This document shows, piece by piece, positions 1-9,063 of a stretch of DNA of 64,000 nucleotides. A program made the translations under genes and the position numbers. A model generated the notes under the pieces. The model was not told the origin of the DNA and did not search any database. It was given only the letters and a program-made list of their open reading frames with translations. Numbering within the stretch: position 1 is the first letter of the stretch; each line of letters begins with the position of its first letter. Source of the DNA: Cerasibacillus terrae (lineage in GTDB: Bacteria > Bacillota > Bacilli > Bacillales > Amphibacillaceae); the NCBI RefSeq assembly GCF_008039555.1, contig NZ_VDUW01000004.1, positions 22,132-86,131 on the forward strand, read 5' to 3'.

Positions 1-1262
1 GATTCAAGTGGTAACTCTGCAACAACTGGTTCTAGGAAACCATGGATAATTAAACGTTCTGCTTCTTTTCTTGTAATTCCACGACTCATTAAGTAATACA
101 TCTGCATTGGATCAACTTTTCCAACGGAAGCAGCGTGACCTGCCATAACGTCATCTTCTTCAATAAGTAAGATTGGGTTGGCATCCCCACGTGCTTTTTC
201 ACTTAACATAAGTACACGTGATGTTTGCTCAGCATTTGAACCTGATGCACCATTTTCAATTTTACCTATTCCGTTAAACACGTTACTTGCACTATCTTTC
301 ATGACACCATGCTGTAAAATATATCCCTCTGAGTTTTTGCCCCAATGGATTGTTTTAGCTGTGATGTTTTGAATAAGTTTCCCACGTCCAACGGTAACCG
401 TGTTTGCGTGTGATAGAGAGTTATCTCCAACAAGTTCTGTAATATTTTCAAAAATGGTGTTTCCATCATTCATTTGACCAATTGCCCAATTAATGGTGGC
501 ATCACGTTTAGCAATTCCTCTACGGTTTGTATAAACCGTTGTATTCTCTGCGAAGTTATCAACCGCACCAAAGGAGATTTTAGCATTATCGTTTGCAAAT
601 ACTTCTGTAACAATATTTGCCACTGTTTCTTCTTCACTATTTGAAATATAGTTTTCTACATAGTTTAAAGAACTATTTTGCTCAGCTACAACAATTACAT
701 GATTGAAATAAGCAAGCCCTGGTTTTTCCTGCCAAAATACAGCTTGTAATGGTTCTTCTATTTGAACATTTTTTGGTACATATACAAAAATTCCACCGTT
801 CATTAATGCGGCATGAAGTGCTGTTAAACGATGTTCATCAACTGCTACTCCATCTTTCATATAGTATTTTTCAACTAATTCACTGTGTTCATTCATTGCT
901 GTAAAGATATCTGTAAAAATAACACCTTTTTCTTTTAATTCCTTACTTAATGCTGCATGTGCAATTGAATGATTTCGTTGAATTAATAAATTTTCTGGTA
1001 AATTATCTTGATCAAAGAAATCTTTAATTTCCTCAGGTAAATGATCCAATGATGAAATGTTTTCACCTGATACAAAGTCGTGATGGAAACGGGTGAAATT
1101 CCATCTGACGATTTTTGTTTTATCCGGTTCAGGCATATCTAAGTGCTCTACTTGTTCTAGAGCTTCAAGGCGTAGAGTTTTCATCCATTCTGGTTCATTT
1201 CTATCCTGTGAAAACTGCTCTATATATTCATTTGTGTATGTCAGTTTTGTATCAACAGTCAT
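1..1262 (-). CDS. sufD: SufD, Fe-S cluster assembly scaffold subunit (3' end outside window)
   Basis: SufD pairs with SufB and SufC in the cytosolic SUF complex that builds Fe-S clusters. The frame starts at an ATG with GGAGG six bases upstream, begins MTVDTKLTYTNEYIEQF and runs open to the window edge for 420 codons. B. subtilis SufD is about 437 residues, so only the last few are missing. The C-terminal beta-helix part is present, including the segments GYILQHGVMKD, EQTSRVLMLSEKARGDANP and DDVMAGHAASVGKVD, where family members keep a conserved His. It lies 16 bases after sufC in the usual sufCD order. Identification is firm; the stop is not visible. Confidence 0.95.
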   Translation of the reverse strand, partial: MTVDTKLTYTNEYIEQFSQDRNEPEWMKTLRLEALEQVEHLDMPEPDKTKIVRWNFTRFHHDFVSGENISSLDHLPEEIKDFFDQDNLPENLLIQRNHSIAHAALSKELKEKGVIFTDIFTAMNEHSELVEKYYMKDGVAVDEHRLTALHAALMNGGIFVYVPKNVQIEEPLQAVFWQEKPGLAYFNHVIVVAEQNSSLNYVENYISNSEEETVANIVTEVFANDNAKISFGAVDNFAENTTVYTNRRGIAKRDATINWAIGQMNDGNTIFENITELVGDNSLSHANTVTVGRGKLIQNITAKTIHWGKNSEGYILQHGVMKDSASNVFNGIGKIENGASGSNAEQTSRVLMLSEKARGDANPILLIEEDDVMAGHAASVGKVDPMQMYYLMSRGITRKEAERLIIHGFLEPVVAELPLE

Positions 1263-1278
1263 GATATCCCTCCTACCT

Positions 1279-2064
1279 TTAAGCTTGTTCTCCTACAGTT
1301 TCATCTTGAATTCCGAGCTCTTCTTTTAGCCATTCATAACCTTCTTCTTCTAAACGTTTTGCAAGTTCAGGTCCACCTGTTTTCACAATACGTCCTTGCA
1401 TCATCACATGAACCACATCTGGTTTAATATAATTTAACAGTCTTTGATAGTGTGTAATGATTAATGTAGAGAAATTCTCTGAACGCATATCATTAATTGC
1501 ATCAGAAACAATTTTCAATGCGTCAATATCAAGTCCTGAATCAATTTCGTCTAAAATAGCGATTTTTGGTTCTAATAGGCTCATTTGTAAAATTTCATTA
1601 CGTTTTTTCTCACCGCCAGAAAAACCTTCGTTTAAGTAACGTTGTGCCATATTTTTATCTATTTCTAAAGCATCCAATTTCTTATCCATCTGCTTGATAA
1701 ATTTCATTAAAGGAATTTCATTTCCTTCTCCACGAACTGCATTCATGGAAGAACGTAAGAAATCAGATGTCGTAACACCACTAATTTCACTAGGGTACTG
1801 CATTGCTAAGAATAAACCTGCACGCGCACGTTCATCTACTTCCATTTCTAATACGTCTTCTCCATCTAAATGAATACTTCCTTTTGTTACTTCATAACTT
1901 GGGTGCCCCATAATTGCGGAAGAAAGTGTTGATTTACCTGTTCCGTTTGGCCCCATGATAACATGGAATTCGCCACCCTTTATTGTAAGGTTAACCCCTT
2001 TTAATATTTCATTTCCTTCTACAGATACGTGAAGGTCTTTGATTTCTAAAGTAGATCCAGCCAT
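1279..2064 (-). CDS. sufC: SufC, ATPase of the SUF Fe-S assembly complex
   Basis: A 261-residue ABC-type ATPase that drives SufBCD-mediated Fe-S cluster assembly rather than membrane transport. Visible motifs are Walker A GPNGTGKST near residue 40, the signature EGFSGGEKKRNE near 148 and Walker B AILDEIDSGLDIDAL near 172. The GLDIDAL end and the absence of membrane partners are typical of SufC. The start has GGAGG seven bases upstream. It is the first gene of the visible suf operon and sufD follows 16 bases downstream. The length matches the family. Confidence 0.97.
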   Translation of the reverse strand: MAGSTLEIKDLHVSVEGNEILKGVNLTIKGGEFHVIMGPNGTGKSTLSSAIMGHPSYEVTKGSIHLDGEDVLEMEVDERARAGLFLAMQYPSEISGVTTSDFLRSSMNAVRGEGNEIPLMKFIKQMDKKLDALEIDKNMAQRYLNEGFSGGEKKRNEILQMSLLEPKIAILDEIDSGLDIDALKIVSDAINDMRSENFSTLIITHYQRLLNYIKPDVVHVMMQGRIVKTGGPELAKRLEEEGYEWLKEELGIQDETVGEQA

Positions 2065-2397
2065 ATTGATACCTCCAAAGAAAAATAGTAGTCGTTTCTA
2101 GAATTATTTTATGTTCTTATTTTATTATCATTATAATTTTAATCCATTTAGATTATAATATCAAATGTTAGGGCTTTATAACGTAAAAATGCGATGAAAT
2201 ATGTTTTTTTAACGTTTTGGTTAGTTTTCTGTTTCTTGTTTTTTTCTAGATTTCATTTTCAATTACATTCAAAAACACTGTCTTATTGATAGAAAAAAAT
2301 TGATGTCCCATTAAACAATAGAACATCAATTTCAGCATTTACCATATCTAATTTTATACTCATAGGATAACGCAAAGACAGGATTCTGTCAAAAATA
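2065..2397. other. AT-rich intergenic region between sufC and metQ
   Basis: This 333-base gap holds the sufC leader on the minus strand and the metQ terminator near 2300. Two TATAAT-like hexamers face sufC (near 2136 and 2152 on the minus strand), but neither has a convincing -35 partner, so no promoter is called. No ORF with a ribosome site is visible. Confidence 0.5.
2292..2332 (-). terminator. Terminator of the metNIQ operon
   Basis: On the minus strand, about 65 bases after the metQ stop, a stem AAATTGATGT/ACATCAATTT (ten pairs, extended by G-U pairs) is followed by a run of seven T. This is a standard intrinsic terminator. Confidence 0.8.
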
Positions 2398-3249
2398 CTA
2401 TTTATCAACAGGTACAACAGATCCCTTATATTCTTCTAAAATAAAGTCTTGGATTTCCTCTGAATGGAGCACATCAACTAACGTTTTTAATGCTTCATTA
2501 TCTTTATCTTCTGAACGAATAGCAACAATATTAACATATGGTGAATCAGAATCTTCTAACGCAATCGCTTCTTCCATTGGGTTAATATCATGATCAAGTG
2601 CGAAGTTTGAGTTAATTAAAACCGCATCACCTTCATCATTTAAATACATTTGTACAAGCATTTCTGGTGATGTGGAGTCATCGAATTTGAAGTCTTTCGG
2701 ATTTTCCACGATATCATCAATGACAGCCTCAGTTTTATCAATATCATCTTTTAATGTAATTAAACCTTTTGCTTCAAGTAAAGATAACATACGTCCGTGG
2801 TCAGCTACTGAACTACTTAATAAAATTGTTGCTCCTTCAGGCAATTCTTCTAAGCTTTCATGACGTTTGGAATAAATACCGATTGGCTCGATGTGGATTC
2901 CACCAGCATTTTCAAAATCATAACCGTGTTCTTTCTTCTGCAATTCGAAAAATGGAATATGTTGATAGAAGTTTGCTTCTAAGTCACCTGAGTCTAAGTC
3001 TTGGTTCGCCATTATATATTCTGTATACGTTTCAATTTGTAAATCAATGCCTTTTTCTTCTAAAATTGGCTTTGCTTTTTCTAAAATTGGAACGTGTGGA
3101 TTTGGTGATGCACCCACTTTAAGTGTCGTTACTTCATTTGAATCAGCAGTTTTATCATTTGATGTTGTGTCTTCCTTTTTATCTGCTCCACAAGCAGCAA
3201 GTCCGATAGCAACAAGTGCAATCAATATAAGTCGTACCCATTTCTTCAT
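2398..3249 (-). CDS. metQ: MetQ, methionine-binding lipoprotein of the MetNIQ ABC importer
   Basis: A 283-residue NLPA-family substrate-binding lipoprotein that captures methionine outside the membrane for MetI/MetN. The N terminus MKKWVRLILIALVAIGLAAC is a lipoprotein signal with Cys20 as the lipidated residue, followed by an acidic, Ser/Thr-rich linker. The family core includes LKVGASPNPHVPIL, DLEANFYQHIPFF and GGIHIEPIGIYSK. It is the last gene of the metN-metI-metQ operon, 50 bases after metI, and a terminator follows. The operon is under the S-box riboswitch upstream of metN. It matches YusA (MetQ) of B. subtilis in type and position. Confidence 0.95.
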   Translation of the reverse strand: MKKWVRLILIALVAIGLAACGADKKEDTTSNDKTADSNEVTTLKVGASPNPHVPILEKAKPILEEKGIDLQIETYTEYIMANQDLDSGDLEANFYQHIPFFELQKKEHGYDFENAGGIHIEPIGIYSKRHESLEELPEGATILLSSSVADHGRMLSLLEAKGLITLKDDIDKTEAVIDDIVENPKDFKFDDSTSPEMLVQMYLNDEGDAVLINSNFALDHDINPMEEAIALEDSDSPYVNIVAIRSEDKDNEALKTLVDVLHSEEIQDFILEEYKGSVVPVDK

Positions 3250-3299
3250 GTTTAATCTCCCCTTATTAAAATTTATAATAAAACTAGAAATTAGTATTA

Positions 3300-4001
3300 T
3301 TAACGTTTGTCTACTTTAGCAGTAATCGTGTCTCCAATCCATTGAAGAAGAAAGACGATTGCCACAATAATGACGGTAGCTACGAGTGTAACGTCTGGAT
3401 TATTACGCTGAAACCCATGTAAGAAAGCAAGATGACCCAAACCGCCTGCTCCAATAACCCCAGCCATCGCCGTATAACCAACAAGGGTTACGGATGTTAC
3501 TGTAATTCCAGAAAAGATTGCTGGAGATGATTCTGGTAATAGCACCTTCCAAATGATTGTGCTCGTCTTTGCTCCCATTGACTTTGCAGCTTCAATGACA
3601 CCTTTGTCTATCTCCCGTAGTCCGATAAGCACCATTCGTGCATAAAATGGAGCTGCACCAATTATCAATGCAGGAAGCGCTGCATTGGCCCCGCGGATAG
3701 AACCGAAAAAGAACTTTGTAAACGGAATAAGTAAAATAATTAAAATAATAAAAGGTATAGAACGAAAAATATTAACAATAGATCCCGTTAAAAAATGAAC
3801 AATGTGATTTGCCCACATATTGTAGGGTGCTGTTAAAAACAGTAAAAGTCCAATCGCTAAGCCAATGATAAAAGTGAAAAAGGTAGACAATGCCGTCATA
3901 TAAATCGTTTCATATGTTGCTTCCCACATTTGTACCCAATCTACATTAGGAAAAAATTGTTCGGTCAATGATGTTTTATCATTCGTTGTTTGTTGACCCA
4001 T
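3300..4001 (-). CDS. metI: MetI (MetP), methionine ABC transporter permease
   Basis: A 233-residue inner-membrane permease with about five hydrophobic segments. The coupling (EAA) loop is visible as EAAKSMGAKTSTIIWKVLLPES near residues 137-158, the surface that docks on MetN. Its 5' end overlaps metN by 23 bases, with GAGG nine bases before the ATG, suggesting coupled translation. It is called metP (yusB) in B. subtilis. Length and operon position fit the family. Confidence 0.95.
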   Translation of the reverse strand: MGQQTTNDKTSLTEQFFPNVDWVQMWEATYETIYMTALSTFFTFIIGLAIGLLLFLTAPYNMWANHIVHFLTGSIVNIFRSIPFIILIILLIPFTKFFFGSIRGANAALPALIIGAAPFYARMVLIGLREIDKGVIEAAKSMGAKTSTIIWKVLLPESSPAIFSGITVTSVTLVGYTAMAGVIGAGGLGHLAFLHGFQRNNPDVTLVATVIIVAIVFLLQWIGDTITAKVDKR

Positions 4002-5019
4002 TGTTTAAAACCTCAGCTTTCACATCAATTGATTGTAAGTATTGCAATGCATCATGAATTTGCTTTGTTTCTCCATCAATATGTACGATTAATGTTCCAT
4101 ATGGTCCATCTTTCGTTTGGTTCATATTTCCATGGACAACACTTGCCGTCACTTGAAAGTTGCGAATAAGTTCCGTTAGTACTGGTTCTTCCGTTGTTTG
4201 ACCAACAAAGGTAAGTTGAATGAGAGAACCATTTGGATAATGTTGAAAAATCGTCTCAAGCGTTGGTAACGTATCTTCAACCCCTGTTAATTGTGATACA
4301 AAACGTTTTGTAATCGTTTCTTGTGGATTTTGAAAAACATCGAGAACCTTTCCAGTCTCTACTATTTTTCCATCTTCCATGACAGCAACACGATGACATA
4401 TCTTTTGAATGACATGCATTTCATGAGTGATGAGAACGATAGTAATTCCTAATCTTTCGTTTATATCAACAAGAAGATCTAAAATCGCATCAGTCGTTTC
4501 CGGGTCAAGTGCACTCGTCGCTTCGTCTCCAAGCAATACATCTGGTTCATTCGCTAAAGCTCTTGCAATACCAACTCTTTGTTTCTGTCCGCCAGAAAGT
4601 TGGCTCGGATAGGACTTTTCCCTTCCTTTTAAACCAACAAGTTCGATAAGATGGTGAACCCTTTGTTTCCTCTCCTTTTTTGGTACACCAGCAATTTCTA
4701 ATGGAAATTCAATATTTTCTTCCACAGTTCTCGACCAAAGCAAATTAAAATGTTGAAAAATCATACTTACTTTTTGGCGCGCTATACGCAAACTTTCACC
4801 CTTCATATGTGAAAATTTTTTATCATTAACGAAAACTTCACCACTCGTCGGTTGTTCTAATCCATTTAACAGCCGAATAAACGTACTTTTTCCAGCTCCA
4901 CTATATCCGATAACACCGAAGATTTCTCCCTTTTCTATATCTAATGTCAAATTATCAACCGCAACAATTTTCTTATCATTCACTGTAAATTCTTTACGGA
5001 GCTCTTTTATTGAAATCAC
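3979..5019 (-). CDS. metN: MetN, methionine ABC transporter ATPase
   Basis: A 346-residue ATPase that powers methionine import. Walker A is GYSGAGKST near residue 38, the signature is LSGGQKQR near 141 and Walker B is VLLGDEATSALDP. The last ~80 residues form the NIL domain, a ferredoxin-like fold that in characterised MetN proteins binds methionine and inhibits transport. It is the first gene of metN-metI-metQ. A SAM riboswitch and its terminator lie between the promoter and the start, so expression should fall when SAM is plentiful. Confidence 0.96.
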   Translation of the reverse strand: MISIKELRKEFTVNDKKIVAVDNLTLDIEKGEIFGVIGYSGAGKSTFIRLLNGLEQPTSGEVFVNDKKFSHMKGESLRIARQKVSMIFQHFNLLWSRTVEENIEFPLEIAGVPKKERKQRVHHLIELVGLKGREKSYPSQLSGGQKQRVGIARALANEPDVLLGDEATSALDPETTDAILDLLVDINERLGITIVLITHEMHVIQKICHRVAVMEDGKIVETGKVLDVFQNPQETITKRFVSQLTGVEDTLPTLETIFQHYPNGSLIQLTFVGQTTEEPVLTELIRNFQVTASVVHGNMNQTKDGPYGTLIVHIDGETKQIHDALQYLQSIDVKAEVLNNGSTNNE

Positions 5020-5050
5020 TTAAAATCCTCCAATCATATCATCCTACGTC

Positions 5051-5090
5051 TAAATAAAAACGTCTTCCTGTTAAGAGAACAGAAAGACGT
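5051..5090 (-). terminator. Riboswitch-controlled terminator in the metN leader
   Basis: The minus strand has the stem ACGTCTTTCTGTT/AACAGGAAGACGT with a five-base loop, followed by TTTTTATTT. It lies between the S-box aptamer and metN, where the expression platform of a SAM-I riboswitch is expected. Confidence 0.9.
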
Positions 5091-5105
5091 ATAAATATCA
5101 TCATT

Positions 5106-5224
5106 CGCTCTCTCATCTTCCAAAGCAGAGAACCACTTTGTAGGAATTAGCACCGTTTTAGGAAGTTCCCAAAGGTTGCCGCGGTTTCACAGGGCCTATC
5201 CCTCAACCGCTCTTGATAAGAGTA
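5106..5224 (-). promoter_or_regulatory. SAM-I (S-box) riboswitch aptamer of metNIQ
   Basis: Read on the minus strand, the closing P1 helix is CTCTTATC...GATGAGAG. The conserved S-box features follow in order: AAGAGCGGTTGAGGGA, GGCCCTGTGAAACC, CGGCAACC, and the GGTGCTAATTCC junction before a P4 hairpin. A terminator and then metN lie downstream. S-box RNAs terminate transcription when SAM is bound, which fits control of methionine uptake. Confidence 0.95.
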
Positions 5225-5255
5225 TCTTTTATTTACTTGTTTAATATTAAGATAT

Positions 5256-5284
5256 ATCTTACTACTATTATTTCACTTTGTCAA
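5256..5284 (-). promoter_or_regulatory. Sigma-A-like promoter of the metNIQ operon
   Basis: Minus strand TTGACA, 17-base spacer, TAAGAT, about 30 bases upstream of the S-box aptamer. The -35 is perfect; the -10 matches four of six positions. Confidence 0.7.
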
Positions 5285-5298
5285 TAATTTTGTAATTC

Positions 5299-5616
5299 CT
5301 AAGAATCTTGGCGAAATAATTGAGGAGCATATTGTAATAAATACTGGTAAATATTTGGAATTGACCGAAAGACATAGATTTTTTCTTTAACTATACCTTC
5401 TTTTTTTATAAATAAGCATGGCACGCTTTCTACTTTATTTGTCTGCATAAAATCAGGATATAAAGAGGCATTCATTTCATAAAAAACATCTGTTTGATGT
5501 ACTGATTCTATTTTATCCAACATTTCTCTTGCTACATGACAAGTACCACAAAATGGACTATGGATATATAATAAGTACGTATCTTTTTGTAAAATTTCTT
5601 CTGTTATTTGTATCAT
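5299..5616 (-). CDS. yusE: Thioredoxin-like protein (YusE type)
   Basis: A 105-residue thioredoxin-fold protein. The motif HSPFCGTCHVAREML puts a CxxC pair at Cys23 and Cys26, and the cis-Pro region ESVPCLFI follows. It has no signal peptide, so it should act in the cytosol as a thiol-disulfide exchanger; its partner is unknown. The CGTC active site differs from the CGPC of housekeeping thioredoxin. It occupies the same place as yusE beside the met operon and gcvH in B. subtilis. It begins 21 bases after yusF ends and is probably cotranscribed with it. Confidence 0.85.
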   Translation of the reverse strand: MIQITEEILQKDTYLLYIHSPFCGTCHVAREMLDKIESVHQTDVFYEMNASLYPDFMQTNKVESVPCLFIKKEGIVKEKIYVFRSIPNIYQYLLQYAPQLFRQDS

Positions 5617-5637
5617 TCCATCACCCTAATTTTTAGC

Positions 5638-5991
5638 TTACAGAAAAATAGGGTTCACTTCAATATTTTTACTCAATAATGCATAGGCTAGTTCATCTTC
5701 TGGAGTGGTGGCTACTTCTTTATAATCTTTTTGGATGTATATATGTTCTGCATGCGGGAGTTCTCGTTGTAGTTGCTTACGTAGCTTCCATCCTGCCTCA
5801 TCTTCATCTGCCATAATATATACATCGTGATCATCGAGTTGATAAACCTCTAATAATTCATCAAAACGTTCTACTCCAAGTGTACCGTGTGTACAAATGA
5901 TGGTTACTTCTTCTGTAATAATTTTTTCTAATTGCTGTTTATCTGTTTTCCCCTCTACAATGATAATCTTATCAGGCTCTCCATCAATCAT
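5638..5991 (-). CDS. yusF: Small Toprim-domain protein (YusF type)
   Basis: A stand-alone Toprim protein of about 117 residues. The Toprim hallmarks are visible: the glutamate motif IIIVEGKTDK near the N terminus and the acidic DxD-type motif YIMADEDEAG near residue 70. Such folds coordinate Mg2+ in primases, topoisomerases and the RNase M5 nuclease; the role of this small version is unknown. A GTG at 6006 would add five residues, but the ATG at 5991 is preferred because AGGTG lies eight bases before it. Position between yusE and gcvH matches yusF in B. subtilis. Confidence 0.85.
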   Translation of the reverse strand: MIDGEPDKIIIVEGKTDKQQLEKIITEEVTIICTHGTLGVERFDELLEVYQLDDHDVYIMADEDEAGWKLRKQLQRELPHAEHIYIQKDYKEVATTPEDELAYALLSKNIEVNPIFL

Positions 5992-6040
5992 ATTCAAGCA
6001 CCTCACAACATATAATCATTCTAGGGTATTGTTCTATAAG

Positions 6041-6079
6041 AAAAAGCTGGCTTGACCCGTGGGCATGCCAGCCTTTTTA
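6041..6079. terminator. Bidirectional hairpin terminator after gcvH
   Basis: A GGCTGGC/GCCAGC stem is flanked by AAAAA on one side and TTTTT on the other. It lies 14 bases beyond the gcvH stop and would end the gcvH transcript on the minus strand. Confidence 0.7.
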
Positions 6080-6092
6080 TTAATAGGTATAA

Positions 6093-6476
6093 TTAGTCCT
6101 CGTCAACCATTTCTTTGTAAGCATCACTAGACATTAATTCATCTAATTCAGATGCATTTGTTGGTTCAACAACAATCATCCATGCTTTTTCATATGGAGA
6201 TTCATTTACAAATTCTGGACTATCTTCTAGTTCTTCGTTGATTTCCACTACTTTTCCACTAATTGGTGCATAAAGTTCAGAAACTGTTTTTACAGATTCT
6301 ACACTACCAAATGGTTCATCTGCTTCAATTTCATCGCCTACTTCAGGTAATTCAACGAATACGATATCACCTAATTCGTCTTGAGCGAAATCAGTAATTC
6401 CAATACGTACATTTCCATCTTCTTTTTTTACCCATTCATGTTCTTCAGAATATAGTAGTTCTTTTGGTAAATTCAT
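6093..6476 (-). CDS. gcvH: GcvH, glycine cleavage system H protein
   Basis: A 127-residue lipoyl carrier protein. It shuttles the aminomethyl group between the P, T and L proteins of glycine cleavage, and in Bacillus it is also the entry point for lipoate assembly and relay. The lipoylated lysine is Lys63 in [15 protein letters not shown]. An upstream in-frame ATG would give 134 residues, but MNLPKELLY is chosen because GGAGGG lies nine bases before it and the resulting length equals B. subtilis GcvH. No other gcv genes are in the window, as in B. subtilis. Confidence 0.96.
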   Translation of the reverse strand: MNLPKELLYSEEHEWVKKEDGNVRIGITDFAQDELGDIVFVELPEVGDEIEADEPFGSVESVKTVSELYAPISGKVVEINEELEDSPEFVNESPYEKAWMIVVEPTNASELDELMSSDAYKEMVDED

Positions 6477-6563
6477 TGTTACATTCCCTCCATTCATTCA
6501 CTTACCATTAATATACAAGTTTATAATCGATATTGCTAGTATTTCCTGTTGCAAAACAAGACA

Positions 6564-6724
6564 TTTTAATCTGAGATTAACTGGCTGTATGATCTCCACT
6601 TCAAAAACTCAAGATACTGAGGAATTATAAGTGGAGAATCAACAGCCAGTAAAGGCCTGGTTCGCTCAACTAACAATCAGTGAGAGATGAAGAAAACTCC
6701 CACTGATTGAAGTTTCACTTTATC
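6564..6724 (-). repeat. Family A structured intergenic repeat, copy 1 (reverse orientation)
   Basis: Reverse-complement copy of a ~158-bp element that recurs at 14.7, 28.0, 42.8, 45.3 and twice at 51.8-52.1 kb. Hairpin 1 is CAATCAGTGGGAG/CTCTCACTGATTG with one G-U pair. Hairpin 2 has ACTGGCTGT/ACAGCCAGT outside and TCTCCAC/GTGGAGA inside, where other copies have CCTCCAC/GTGGAGG, a paired change. It starts 16 bases after the yusI stop and is on the transcribed strand. Confidence 0.85.
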
Positions 6725-6739
6725 AAAAGGTTGTTGGTA

Positions 6740-7096
6740 TTATGTCCATATTTCCGAAAAGTTCTCTTCTTTAAAACCAACTGTAACATGGCTCCCATCT
6801 GTCACAATTGGTCGTTTAATTAACATACCTTCTGATGCAAGGATTTCTGCCATATCTTCTGTTGTCATCTCTTTGATTTTATCTTTCATATTTAATTCCC
6901 GATATTTCTTTCCACTTGTATTGAAAAAGCGTTTCGGTGGTAAATCACTTTTTTCCATGTAGTTTAATAATTCCTCTTTTGTTGGGGGATTCTTTACTAT
7001 ATGTATGTCTTCAAATGCGATTTCATGTGCTTCTAACCATTTTTTTGCCTTTTTACATGTGTTGCAATTTGGATAACAATAAAATTTTAACGCCAT
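6740..7096 (-). CDS. yusI: ArsC/Spx-like thioredoxin-fold protein (YusI type)
   Basis: A 118-residue member of the ArsC/Spx superfamily. The N terminus MALKFYCYPNCNTCKKAKKWL has a CNTC pair (Cys11, Cys14). The family signature RFFNTSGKKYRELN, the segment MLIKRPIV and the C-terminal VGFKEENF are present. Members include arsenate reductases and the RNA-polymerase-binding regulator Spx; this subgroup has no firmly known role. The ATG at 7096 is preferred over one 15 bases upstream because GGAGG precedes it at normal spacing. Same neighbours as yusI in B. subtilis (gcvH and fadE). Confidence 0.88.
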   Translation of the reverse strand: MALKFYCYPNCNTCKKAKKWLEAHEIAFEDIHIVKNPPTKEELLNYMEKSDLPPKRFFNTSGKKYRELNMKDKIKEMTTEDMAEILASEGMLIKRPIVTDGSHVTVGFKEENFSEIWT

Positions 7097-7179
7097 TTCC
7101 TTTCCCTCCATTGTTAGATGTTACCATTATCTTAGCATGTTCTAAGATTTGTTTGAAGTAGGACTATTCAAAACACAAT

Positions 7180-7209
7180 GGAGCTCTTTCCGGTTTTCGA
7201 AAAGAGCCC
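7180..7209. terminator. Possible hairpin terminator after fadE
   Basis: GAGCTCTTTCCGG pairs with TCGAAAAGAGCCC around a short loop, about 40 bases after the fadE stop. The T run behind it on the minus strand is poor, so this is only a candidate. Confidence 0.35.
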
Positions 7210-7248
7210 CTATATAATGGAGGATGACGATAATGATTTTTTAACTAA

Positions 7249-9033
7249 TTACACAATATATTTTTCTGCGTCAATAATTTGATCAGCAATTTCACGTTTT
7301 TTGGCAATGACGTTTGTTGGTGTATGACGAGTTAGTTTACGTAATGATGATAGCATCATACGTAATGTATCCCCTTCTTCCACAGCGATTAGGATTTCTT
7401 TTGCATCATTCTCGATACGGTTAAATGCTTCCTGTACATATACTTGGGTGTATAGAAGCTTTTGTTTGTTTTTCTCTTCACCAGATGTCTGGATAGCTTT
7501 TTCTGTACGAAGCACAGCAGATTCCATATTATACACTTCTGCCGTCATATCCGCTAAGTTAGCCAAGATTTCTTGTTCATTTTCTAGTTTTTCCATATAT
7601 TTCTGTGCAGCGAGACCTGCTCCTAAAAGAACCATTTTCTTCGCGTTTCGTACTAAATATTTTTCTTGTTCTAGTGGTTCTGTTCCAACTTCTTCTGGCA
7701 TCATCATTACAAGCTCTTCTTGTAAGCTTTGTGCTTTTTGCAGAAGAGGTAGTTCACCTTTCATTGCTTTTTTCAATAATGTTCCTGGAACGATTAAACG
7801 ATTAATTTCGTTTGTCCCTTCAAAAATACGGTTAATCCGAGAGTCACGATACATGCGCTCTACTTCATACTCCTGCATGAATCCATAGCCACCATGTAAT
7901 TGTACAGCCTCATCCGCTGCTTCATCAAGACATTCGGTAGCCATGTACTTATTCATGGAACATTCGATTTGATATTCAGCAATTGCTTTCGCAACTTCTC
8001 TACCATCTTTTAATTGTTCATCACTCATCGAGCCCATGCGTTGTTCAAAAAGACCAACTGTACGATATACTGCACTTTCATTGGCATACGTATTTGTTGC
8101 CATTGTCGCTAATTTTTCTTTTGTTAAATTGAAGCTTGAAATTGGTACACCAAATTGTTTACGTTCATTCACATATTTTGTTGCTAATTCAACAGAACGT
8201 TTGGATCCACCAACACCACCAATGGCTAATTTATATCGACCAACGTTAAGGATGTTAAATGCAATCTTATGTCCTTTTCCTTTTTCACCTAATAAGTTTT
8301 CCACTGGTACTTCTGCATCTTCTAACACTAATGTACGTGTGGAAGAACTCTTAATTCCCATTTTCTTTTCTTCTGGCCCTGTCGATACACCTGGATAGTC
8401 TCTTTCTACAATAAATGCACTAAAATGTTCCCCATCTACTTTAGCGTAAACAACAAACACATCAGCAAATGCAGAGTTTGTAATCCACTGTTTTTCTCCA
8501 TTTAGTATATAATGTGTACCAGCTTCATTTAATACAGCTGTTGTTTTTGCGCCTAATGCATCTGATCCAGCACCTGGTTCAGTTAGAGCATAAGCAGCTA
8601 GCAGTTCACCTGTTGCTAGTTTTGGTAAATATTTTTTCTTTTGCTCATCATTACCGAAGAACACAATTGGCAATGTTCCAATTCCAACATGTGCTCCATG
8701 AGTGATAGAAAAACCACCAGCACGAGCAAATTTTTCAGTAATTAAGGAAGAGCTAATTTTATCTAAGCCTAAACCACCATATTCTTCTGGAATATCTGCA
8801 CTCAATAAACCTAGTTCTCCTGCTTTTTTCAGTAAATCAACAGAGTTTTCGAATTCATGGTTTTCTAACTTATCAATAAGTGGTACTACATCACCAACAA
8901 CAAAGTCTTCTGTTGTTTGTGCAATCATTTTATGTTCATCTGTAAAATCCTCAGGAGTAATAATATCCTCCCCACTTAATTCATCAACTAAAAATGATCC
9001 ACCTTTAATCAATTTATCTTTCGTTTCACTCAT
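7249..9033 (-). CDS. fadE: FadE, acyl-CoA dehydrogenase
   Basis: A flavoprotein of about 594 residues catalysing the first, FAD-dependent oxidation of fatty-acyl-CoA. Signatures seen: AYALTEPGAGSDA (flavin/acyl-CoA contact), GERKQFGVPIS-like ERKQFGVPISSF, and EGTNEINRLIVPG, which carries the usual catalytic Glu near residue 405. The extra C-terminal ~180 residues, beyond the ~400 of simple acyl-CoA dehydrogenases, are typical of YusJ. MSETKDKLIKGG at 9033 is chosen as start because AGGAAG precedes it; the longer ORF has no ribosome site. Last gene of fadN-fadA-fadE. Confidence 0.94.
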   Translation of the reverse strand: MSETKDKLIKGGSFLVDELSGEDIITPEDFTDEHKMIAQTTEDFVVGDVVPLIDKLENHEFENSVDLLKKAGELGLLSADIPEEYGGLGLDKISSSLITEKFARAGGFSITHGAHVGIGTLPIVFFGNDEQKKKYLPKLATGELLAAYALTEPGAGSDALGAKTTAVLNEAGTHYILNGEKQWITNSAFADVFVVYAKVDGEHFSAFIVERDYPGVSTGPEEKKMGIKSSSTRTLVLEDAEVPVENLLGEKGKGHKIAFNILNVGRYKLAIGGVGGSKRSVELATKYVNERKQFGVPISSFNLTKEKLATMATNTYANESAVYRTVGLFEQRMGSMSDEQLKDGREVAKAIAEYQIECSMNKYMATECLDEAADEAVQLHGGYGFMQEYEVERMYRDSRINRIFEGTNEINRLIVPGTLLKKAMKGELPLLQKAQSLQEELVMMMPEEVGTEPLEQEKYLVRNAKKMVLLGAGLAAQKYMEKLENEQEILANLADMTAEVYNMESAVLRTEKAIQTSGEEKNKQKLLYTQVYVQEAFNRIENDAKEILIAVEEGDTLRMMLSSLRKLTRHTPTNVIAKKREIADQIIDAEKYIV

Positions 9034-9063
9034 AGTCCATCTTCCTTTCCTTTTCATATTTAT